Part shown: positions 17,626 through 23,648 of the stretch, one piece after another
How the letters are laid out: each line of letters starts with the position of its first letter
Numbering within the stretch: position 1 is the stretch's first letter
Origin: Enhygromyxa salina
Lineage (GTDB): Bacteria; Myxococcota_A; Polyangia; Nannocystales; Nannocystaceae
Length of the DNA: 36,410 bases
NCBI RefSeq assembly: GCF_002994615.1
Contig: NZ_PVNK01000240.1
Coordinates: 1-36,410, forward strand
Direction of reading: 5' to 3'
Made by a program: the position numbers and the translations under genes
Notes under the pieces: generated by a model
The model's database searches: none
What the model saw: the letters and a program-made list of their open reading frames with translations, nothing else
What the model was told of the DNA's origin: nothing

Positions 17626-17787
17626 CAGCCCGGGGTGCAATGCATCGTGTCGCCTCGCGCCGGAATTTTCGCCGAGGGCGCGAAGCCAAAACGCCGCTGT
17701 ACCGGGCGTACTGCAAGTTTTGGCGACAAAGCCCTCGGTGAAAAGGCCAAGCGAGGCGGCGCGAGGCATTGCACCCCGGGCTGCTAG
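17622..17787. repeat. 166-bp imperfect palindromic element with 22-bp perfect terminal arms
   Basis: The outer 22 nt (17622-17643) are perfectly repeated in inverted order at 17766-17787, both ends reading CTAGCAGCC outward. The next 15 nt match in 12 positions, and further inward the blocks TTTTC/CCGAGGGC and GCCAAAAC are again inverted. A GTAC...GTAC centre lies near 17700. The whole element can fold into one long hairpin. It has no ORF of its own. It resembles a miniature inverted-repeat element or a long 3' hairpin. It includes the stop codon of the upstream gene. Confidence 0.85.
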
Positions 17788-17820
17788 CAAGAAGGTGTTC
17801 CTCTTGACCCCCACAGTGGC

Positions 17821-18093
17821 AGACGCCTGGGGGGGTCAAAGCAAGCCCCTTTTAGGGGGCCACGCATGCCGCTGCGAGGCAGATGAGGGCCCACCGAGCG
17901 AGGAACGAGCGACCGGCCGCTTGCGGCCGTGCGTGGCAGGGTCGCAGACGCCTGGGGGGGTCAAAGCAAGCAAGCCCCCTTTTAGGGGGCCACGCATGCC
18001 GCTGCGAGGCAGATGAGGGCCCACCGAGCGAGGAACGAGCGACCGGCCGCTTGCGGCCGTGCGTGGCAGGGTCGCAGGCGCCTGGGGGGGTCA
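17821..18093. repeat. Tandem copies of a 130-bp dispersed repeat (family A)
   Basis: Copy 1 (17821-17945, 125 bp) and copy 2 (17946-18075, 130 bp) are almost identical; they differ mainly by a 5-nt insertion (CAAG plus C). A partial third copy (18076-18093) abuts the stop codon of the lipoprotein gene on the - strand. Each unit holds AGCCCCCTTTTAGGGGGC, a CGGCCGC/GCGGCCG hairpin and a GGGGGGTCA end. A diverged full unit and short derivatives occur at 26760-27185. No protein coding is supported. Confidence 0.9.
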
Positions 18094-18870
18094 TTAAAAC
18101 ACCCCGCAGTAGCCGGCGCTGTCTTGGCCTTCGATACCGATCGGGTAGCAATTCGGCTCCAGCCCGAAGCAGGGCAGGATCAGGAGGTCGCAGATCGGTG
18201 TGCAGCAGAAGTCTGCATCGCCGGCGCAGGGCGAGGTGTGCAGCTGCGCGGGTGTGCAGAGGTAGCCCGGGAAGCAGTCGCCGTCGAGCTGGCAGGCGTC
18301 GCCCTCGACGCCTGCGCCAGGGTTGACGGTGCACACGGCGACCGGCTCGGGCCCGGGGCCGAGCCCGCGATTGCAGGCGTCGCCCGCGATCGAGCAGGCC
18401 TGGGTGACGAGCTCGCAGGGCTCGGCGCACAGGCCGGGGAGGGGCTCGTCGGCGTAGGTGCAGATGCGGCCGTCGGCGCACTCGTCATCGCCCTCGACGC
18501 TCGGATCGCACAGCGTCTGACAGCGCTGGTCGGCGCACACGAGTCCGGGCGCGCACTCGCTGGTGTCGGCGCAGGCCTCGTCGACCGACGCGCTGCCGGT
18601 CGCGGGCACGCACTCGAGGGTCTCGACGTCGCAGGCCTGGTTTGGCCCGCATTCGGTGAGCAGATCTGCGAGCGGGTCACAATCGGAAGTTAAATCACGG
18701 CCATCCTCGCCGGTTTCCGTCTCGCTGTCTCCGGTATCGGTGATCCCAGTCGACAGGCTGGTGGTGATGGGGCCCGACACACTCGGCGGTGGGGAGCCGA
18801 GGGGATCGTCGGCGGTACATGACGCCAGGAGCACGCACACCGCGAATCGCCTCCACTCCTGTCCTGCCAC
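18094..18870 (-). CDS. Cysteine-rich predicted lipoprotein
   Basis: Starting at a GTG (18870) the product has 258 residues with a short signal peptide ending in LLASC (lipid Cys18). An ATG further upstream (18972) would place about 34 polar residues before the signal and is less likely. After a Ser/Thr/Asp/Glu-rich linker the mature part has about 26 cysteines in clusters (CGPNQACDVETLEC, CADTSECAPGLVCADQRC, CQLDGDCFPGYLC), a pattern common in surface proteins of large-genome myxobacteria. It probably folds through disulfides outside the cytoplasm. It is divergent from the VWA gene and ends at the family A repeats. No biochemical role can be assigned. Confidence 0.78.
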   Translation of the reverse strand: MAGQEWRRFAVCVLLASCTADDPLGSPPPSVSGPITTSLSTGITDTGDSETETGEDGRDLTSDCDPLADLLTECGPNQACDVETLECVPATGSASVDEACADTSECAPGLVCADQRCQTLCDPSVEGDDECADGRICTYADEPLPGLCAEPCELVTQACSIAGDACNRGLGPGPEPVAVCTVNPGAGVEGDACQLDGDCFPGYLCTPAQLHTSPCAGDADFCCTPICDLLILPCFGLEPNCYPIGIEGQDSAGYCGVF

Positions 18871-19122
18871 ATCGATCAGGTAGCACACATGAGAAGTGCC
18901 CGCGAACGGCCTCCGAGGCGTGCTTCCCCCATGAACGCGGTGGTGCGAACGAGTTTTCGCGTGGAGTTTCACATAGAAATGCCCCGCAAAAATCGCTACC
19001 GTCCCGCCGTTCTCGCGCGCGATCTGGATTCGCGCGCGTACGATTTTTTCCGCCCGCTCTGCTGGCGCGGTCCACTAAGAAGAGCGCGCAATGCCCTCAA
19101 CACACCGAGACTGGAACCAAAC
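18871..19122. promoter_or_regulatory. Divergent intergenic region between lipoprotein and VWA genes
   Basis: These 252 bp separate two genes pointing away from each other, so they should hold promoters for both. They include more A/T-rich patches (around 18953-18995) and an inverted repeat, CGCGCGCGA (19014-19022) with TCGCGCGCG (19030-19038), spacer 7 nt, which could be an operator. I see no convincing -35/-10 pair. Confidence 0.4.
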
Positions 19123-21294
19123 ATGAAACGACTACTGGGAGAGAACTGGAAACGCGTTGGCCTGCAGGTCGGGCTCCTCGCCGGGATCGGCCTCGCCTTT
19201 GCGATCGGAACGCAGGGCGAAGAGGCCACGGCTGGACCGAACCCGGACTGCCCGGACGAGGGCATGTGCACGTTCAAGAAGCCCAACGTCATGTTCGTCA
19301 TGGACTACTCGACGTCCATGAACGCGATCTGGGACATGAACAACAACGCGACCCGATGGGAAGTCACCGTCGCCGCGGTCCAGCAGGTCGTTCAACCCGG
19401 TAGTTTCCTCAGCCAGAACACCCACCTGGCCCTGATGCGCTTCGGCCACGACCCCGCCGCCTCGGAGGGCACGATGATCGCTGGCGACCTGTCGGGCATC
19501 ATCGACGGCCAGGCCCTCGACATCCAGTGGGACGACGACAACAACGAGTACCTGCCGTGCAACGGCCAGGCGCTGGTCGACTCGCTCAATGAAGTCGACG
19601 CGCCCATGCAGGGCATGGAGTTCGGCATCGGCACCTGGACCAAGGGTGCCCTCGACGCCGTCGCCGTCGAGATCGCCCAGACCAAGGCCGATCACCCCGA
19701 CGATCAGGACATGCCCGGCCGCGCCTACGTCAACGTGCTGTTGACCGACGGTGAGTGGACCGGCATGGACGGCACGACCCCGCTCGAGCCGGCCAACCAA
19801 AACCCCGCGATCACGGCCGCGGACCTCTACGACAACCAGGACATCCAGACCTTCGTGGTCGCGGTCGCCGGCGATCCCAACGCCGAGGCAGCGGCCGACG
19901 AGACCGCCGCGGCCGGTGGCACCACGGAGGCGATCGACGGCGCCACGCCCGATCTCCTCGCCATGGCCCTCGCGGGCGTCGTCCAGAACATCATCGACTC
20001 GGTCGTCGCGCCCGAGTGCGTCGGCGGCCTGCCGCGCGTCATGATCCTGCTCGACGCGTCGTCCTCGATGCTCAACGTCAACGGCGGCACGCAGGCCGGC
20101 GCGATGGACGAGACCGGCTGGGATCAGGCCCGCGACGCCCTCTCGGGCGACATGTCGCTGTTCGACATCGACGTCGGCATCGGCGCGGCCGAAGACGTCA
20201 CCCACCTCGGCCTCGCGGTCTTCGGTCACAACCAACCCGCGCCCGGCGAGCAGACCATCCTCGTCGACTACGGCCCCTGCATGAAGGACAACTTCGGCTG
20301 GGCCCTCGATCCGAACACCTCGTGCGAGATGCCGGGCTGTGACGATCCGTGGGGTGGCCCGCCGATCTCCTGGACCTTCCAGGACGGGACCATCGAGCCG
20401 CCCGGCTTCGACCAGGCGACGACCAGCCACATGCCTCAGTGTGGCGGCGTGGCGGAGTTCTGCTCGGGCTCGGGCACCTACACCCACCTCGGTCTGCAGC
20501 TCATCAAGAACAACCAGGCGGCGTATCACGCTGCCGCGTTGATGCCGATGGCGCAGTACCCGACCAACGATCAGACGATCTACTTCAACATCCTGATCAC
20601 GGACGGCCAGTACAACCTCTACTCGACCGACGCTCAGGTCTCGACCGAGCTGACGGAGATGTACAACAACGGCATCACGACCTACGTCATCGGCTTCGGT
20701 GACGGCGTCAACACGCCGCAGGCGATGACGCAGCTCAGCAACATGGCCGACTGGGGCTCGGGCGGCACGGAGAACTACTTCGACGCCGACAACCAGGCCG
20801 ATCTCGAGGCCGCGCTGGCCGCGATCTTCGGCAACCTGGTGTTCGACCCCTGCTGCGCGCTCAACGACTGCTCGGAGAACCCCGAGCCCGACACGATGGA
20901 GCCCGACCCCATCCCGATGACCGACACCGGCGACGGCGACGGCGACACCGACACCGGTGACGGCGACGGCGACACCGGCGACGGCGACGGCGACACCGGC
21001 GACGGCGACACCGACACCGGCGACGGCGACGGCGACCCCGGCGACGGCGACGGTGACCCCGGCGACGGCGACACCGACGGTGGCGACGACGCTGCCGAAG
21101 GCGACGACGGCGCGGACGACGACACCGACGGTGGCGAGACCGGCACCGGCGGCGACCTCGGAGCCGAGGTCGGCGAGGACGACGGCTGCAACTGCAGCAC
21201 CGCCGACAGCGACACCGACAAGACCGGTGGCCTGCTCGGCACCTTCCTCGCCCTCGGCCTGGCGGGCTTCATCCGCCGGCGTCGGCGCGACTGA
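19123..21294 (+). CDS. Secreted protein with two VWA domains, Gly/Asp repeat and MYXO-CTERM-like anchor
   Basis: The ATG at 19123 gives 723 residues. A signal peptide (KRVGLQVGLLAGIGLAFAIG) is followed by two von Willebrand A domains, each with a MIDAS metal site: D61-Y-S-T-S and D311-A-S-S-S. The second half of each has a TDG turn (LLTDGEW, LITDGQY). Then comes a GDGDTDTGDGD repeat (about residues 600-680) with DxDxDG spacing suggestive of calcium binding. The end has C689-N-C691, a hydrophobic helix LLGTFLALGLAGFI and RRRRR. This is the layout of the MYXO-CTERM sorting signal, which a myxosortase is thought to cut, leaving a lipid-anchored surface protein. Likely role: cell-surface adhesion or binding; the partner is unknown. 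Confidence 0.88.
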   Translation: MKRLLGENWKRVGLQVGLLAGIGLAFAIGTQGEEATAGPNPDCPDEGMCTFKKPNVMFVMDYSTSMNAIWDMNNNATRWEVTVAAVQQVVQPGSFLSQNTHLALMRFGHDPAASEGTMIAGDLSGIIDGQALDIQWDDDNNEYLPCNGQALVDSLNEVDAPMQGMEFGIGTWTKGALDAVAVEIAQTKADHPDDQDMPGRAYVNVLLTDGEWTGMDGTTPLEPANQNPAITAADLYDNQDIQTFVVAVAGDPNAEAAADETAAAGGTTEAIDGATPDLLAMALAGVVQNIIDSVVAPECVGGLPRVMILLDASSSMLNVNGGTQAGAMDETGWDQARDALSGDMSLFDIDVGIGAAEDVTHLGLAVFGHNQPAPGEQTILVDYGPCMKDNFGWALDPNTSCEMPGCDDPWGGPPISWTFQDGTIEPPGFDQATTSHMPQCGGVAEFCSGSGTYTHLGLQLIKNNQAAYHAAALMPMAQYPTNDQTIYFNILITDGQYNLYSTDAQVSTELTEMYNNGITTYVIGFGDGVNTPQAMTQLSNMADWGSGGTENYFDADNQADLEAALAAIFGNLVFDPCCALNDCSENPEPDTMEPDPIPMTDTGDGDGDTDTGDGDGDTGDGDGDTGDGDTDTGDGDGDPGDGDGDPGDGDTDGGDDAAEGDDGADDDTDGGETGTGGDLGAEVGEDDGCNCSTADSDTDKTGGLLGTFLALGLAGFIRRRRRD

Positions 21295-21315
21295 TCCCGG
21301 GCGACCGCCCAACGC

Positions 21316-21350
21316 AAAAACCACCCTCTTCGGAGGGTGGTTTTTCTTTT
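21316..21350 (+). terminator. Rho-independent terminator with UUCG loop
   Basis: AAAAACCACCCTC (21316-21328) pairs fully with GAGGGTGGTTTTT (21333-21345) around the stable tetraloop TTCG; a T-rich tail follows. It is 21 nt after the VWA gene stop. Its symmetric A/T flanks might also end transcripts from the opposite strand, where the pseudokinase gene converges. Confidence 0.95.
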
Positions 21351-21389
21351 TCCCCCCGACGGCTCCGAGCGAGGCCCGGGAGCGGACGC

Positions 21390-22529
21390 TCAGAGCGTGG
21401 TTGCGATGTAGGTCGCGAGCGCGGTGATGATGGCGGCGATCACCACGACCAGACCCCGGGCCACGTTCAGCTGCTTGCGTTGGCGCTGCTCGAGGGCTGT
21501 CGTGGCGTGGTGAGCCTGGCTGAGCTCGCGGCTGAGCTCTTCGGGGCGCATGACGGGGACGTCTTCGCGTGGGGATCGGACGGAGCTACGTCGGAGGGCC
21601 TGGCTGCGGCCGGGCACTCGGGCCGAGCGAAGGCTCGCGGGTCCGGGGCGCGGGCTGATCGGTTCGATCATCATGAAGCGTGGAGCGGGCTTGGCGGAGG
21701 TGCGGGCGGTTGGCGGCGAGCGGAGCTCGAGCTCGCGCGGTGACGAGGGAGCTGGATTTGGTCGAGACGAGTGTAGCCTGATGACGGCCTCGCGGAGCTC
21801 GCAGCTGGTGATGCGCGGGGTGCCACCGGCCTCGAGCATGCGCCCGAGCAGCGCCGTCAGCTGATCGTCGCCGCCGACGCTTGCGCGCAACCGCTCGACC
21901 TCGGGCAGAATCGCCCGCTCGCCCGTGAGCAGCGCGAGGATCGCGAGGCCGAGCGCTCTGATGTCCGTCGCGGGAGTCAGCGTGGCGTCGCTGACGCGGG
22001 CGACGTCGAGGAGGCTGATCGAGCACGGTGTGTCGTTGCGAACCACGATCGTGTCGAGCGACACGGACCCGTGGACGATCGGCTGGTCACGCTCGTGGAG
22101 GTAGGCGAGGGCCTCGGCGACGGCCCCGATCAACTCGAGCAGCCACCCGCGATCGCTGCAGCGTTCAGCTTCGGCGTCGAGCCGCGCCGCGAGGAGCTGA
22201 CCCGGGACGTGCTCGTGGACCGTCCACCAGCTGTCTTTGCGCCCCACGGTGCCGTGCTCGATCAGGCGGGGGAAGGCGGGGTGGTCGAGCTCGGGGAAGG
22301 CGGCGCTCGGGCGATCGTCGTCGCCCTCGCTGCCGCGGGGCAGCGCGAGGATCCGGGCGCGGACCAGGCGGCCATCCTTGGTTCGCGTGGCGCGATAGCT
22401 GAGGCCGCGGCGGTCCTCGGCGACCACGCGGTCGAGGCGGTAGTGACCCCCGAGCAAGGGATCGCCTCCGCACGCGGGGCAGCTCTGGGCGCCCGCGTCG
22501 ATCTGCTTTGCACAGTTGGCGCAGATCAT
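21390..22529 (-). CDS. Zinc-ribbon, protein kinase-like (probable pseudokinase) membrane protein
   Basis: The ATG at 22529 (AGAGG upstream) gives 379 residues. The N-terminus is a zinc ribbon, Cys3-x2-Cys6 and Cys17-x2-Cys20. A kinase-like domain follows (about 28-255): HYRLDRVVAEDRRGLSYRA in place of the glycine loop, VHEHVPGQLL at the hinge, and AVAEALAYLHERDQPIVHGS. The catalytic HRD is HGS (153-155) and the DFG position is DVA (175-177). The usual Lys is not evident in LVRARIL, so phosphotransfer is unlikely. A Pro/Ser/Arg-rich linker leads to a single C-terminal membrane helix (GLVVVIAAIITALATYI), making it a tail-anchored protein facing the cytosol. It may act as a scaffold or phospho-signal adaptor; a link to the nearby T6SS/FHA genes is inference. 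Confidence 0.85.
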   Translation of the reverse strand: MICANCAKQIDAGAQSCPACGGDPLLGGHYRLDRVVAEDRRGLSYRATRTKDGRLVRARILALPRGSEGDDDRPSAAFPELDHPAFPRLIEHGTVGRKDSWWTVHEHVPGQLLAARLDAEAERCSDRGWLLELIGAVAEALAYLHERDQPIVHGSVSLDTIVVRNDTPCSISLLDVARVSDATLTPATDIRALGLAILALLTGERAILPEVERLRASVGGDDQLTALLGRMLEAGGTPRITSCELREAVIRLHSSRPNPAPSSPRELELRSPPTARTSAKPAPRFMMIEPISPRPGPASLRSARVPGRSQALRRSSVRSPREDVPVMRPEELSRELSQAHHATTALEQRQRKQLNVARGLVVVIAAIITALATYIATTL

Positions 22530-23186
22530 CGCTGCCTCTCGTAGCCAGGGTGGCGGCTGGCTCCCGGGAACTCGACATCCCGGGCGCAAACGTCGAGCTC
22601 ACACAGTAGCACGCTCGCTACGCCGCTTGGCCCAACTCGGCGGGCGGCCCCGGCAGCCGGGCGGACGCGGGCCTCGTCTCGTGCCGCGCGATCAAGTGCT
22701 CTGCGCTCGCAGCGATCTCCGACGCGCCGCGACCCCGAGCACGCGAGCGTCGGTGTCGAGCGCTGCGATCGAGCGTCGTCGATGTGGGCAGAGACTGCGC
22801 GAGCGTGGCAGCCGAACCTTCGCAGCGACGCTCCCCCGCACCGGTCGATCGCTCGTCGCGGTCGCGGTCGGAGCTCGAGCGCGTGCATGACGAGCGCGCT
22901 CTGACGACGTCGTGGGTGCTGCTCGCGAGCGCGACGATCGTCGCGCTCGACGTGGCGTCCAAAAAAATCGCTGGCTCGATCGCAGATCATCGGCCTATGA
23001 TTTCGACGTCATCATGAACGACGGGCTCCAGCGACGACCAACACCCGACGCCGACCGGCGACCCCGAGCGTTTTGCTCGTTGGTCTCGGCGTCGTCGTCG
23101 GTCGTGTCGAGGGACGGCGATCATCGCGAGCGTGGGCTTCGGCTTCGCGCCCGAGGTGTCGACGTGGTCGTCGAGCGGGCAGGCTT

Positions 23187-23222
23187 CGGGCTTGGTCTCG
23201 GGCTTGGTCTCGGGCCTGGTCT
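23187..23222. repeat. Three 12-bp tandem repeats
   Basis: The unit CGGGCTTGGTCT is present at 23187-23198 and 23199-23210, and with one change at 23211-23222. It could encode (ETKP)n on the - strand, but no full gene is supported around it. Confidence 0.75.
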
Positions 23223-23360
23223 CGATTGGGAACTCGACCGTGGCCGGGCACACGCCGGCCGCAGCTTCGGCTGCTCACCAAAGCAGACCTTGGACGAGGG
23301 TCGGGGCGCTCGCGTGCATCGTGAGCGTTGCGAACATCGGACGTGGTGATAGGTACCGAT

Positions 23361-23395
23361 GCGGGCGCGCCCACGGAGGAGGGGGGCGCGCCCGC
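23361..23395. other. Strong inverted repeat upstream of vgrG
   Basis: The arms 23361-23372 and 23384-23395 (GCGGGCGCGCCC and its complement) are perfectly paired around 11 nt. No T-run follows. With the two further hairpins at 23438-23453 and 23484-23501 it could be part of a structured leader of the vgrG mRNA, or a terminator for upstream transcription; undecided. Confidence 0.45.
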
Positions 23396-23648
23396 GCCGG
23401 TGCCCAGTTGGACAACAGCGGCTTAAACGGGCGTTCAGGCCATGAAAATGGCCTAGTTACGTCCAGACGGGTTCGTGGCTGAGGCCCGCGTCGAGGCGGG
23501 CTTCTCCCATCCGCGAGGCCTGGCCGGTGGGCTGGCCTCGACTGCTCACGGTCGTTCATGGCCCCGCGTAAAGACGCAGGCGCCGTGGTAGCTTTCGGGT
23601 CGCCGGTTGCTGGCGTCCGAGCGGTCGCCGCAAGAGACGAGGTCGAGG

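Larger units (their letters stand above)
22530..23648. other. 1.1-kb region without a convincing gene
   Basis: Every frame here gives only Arg/Ala-rich low-quality ORFs without recognisable domains. Visible structure: a 24-bp perfect palindrome (22926-22949, core GACGATCGTC), three 12-bp tandem repeats CGGGCTTGGTCT (23187-23222), and a perfect 12-bp inverted repeat (23361-23372 with 23384-23395). There is also a GGCCAT-GAAA-ATGGCC hairpin (23438-23453) and a GCCCGC/GCGGGC stem (23484-23501). On the - strand, 22987-23253 reads a PETKPETKPE stretch that could be a remnant of a coding sequence. The 3' part probably contains the promoter and leader of vgrG. Confidence 0.5.

Noticed and set aside
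17821..18093. CRISPR array
   Set aside because: Units are 125-130 bp and repeat end to end without unique spacers; no cas gene is near. The same holds for 26760-27185.
22526..22990. 154-residue Arg-rich - strand frame upstream of the pseudokinase
   Set aside because: Its composition is typical of GC-rich shadow frames, it overlaps the pseudokinase start, and no motif is visible.
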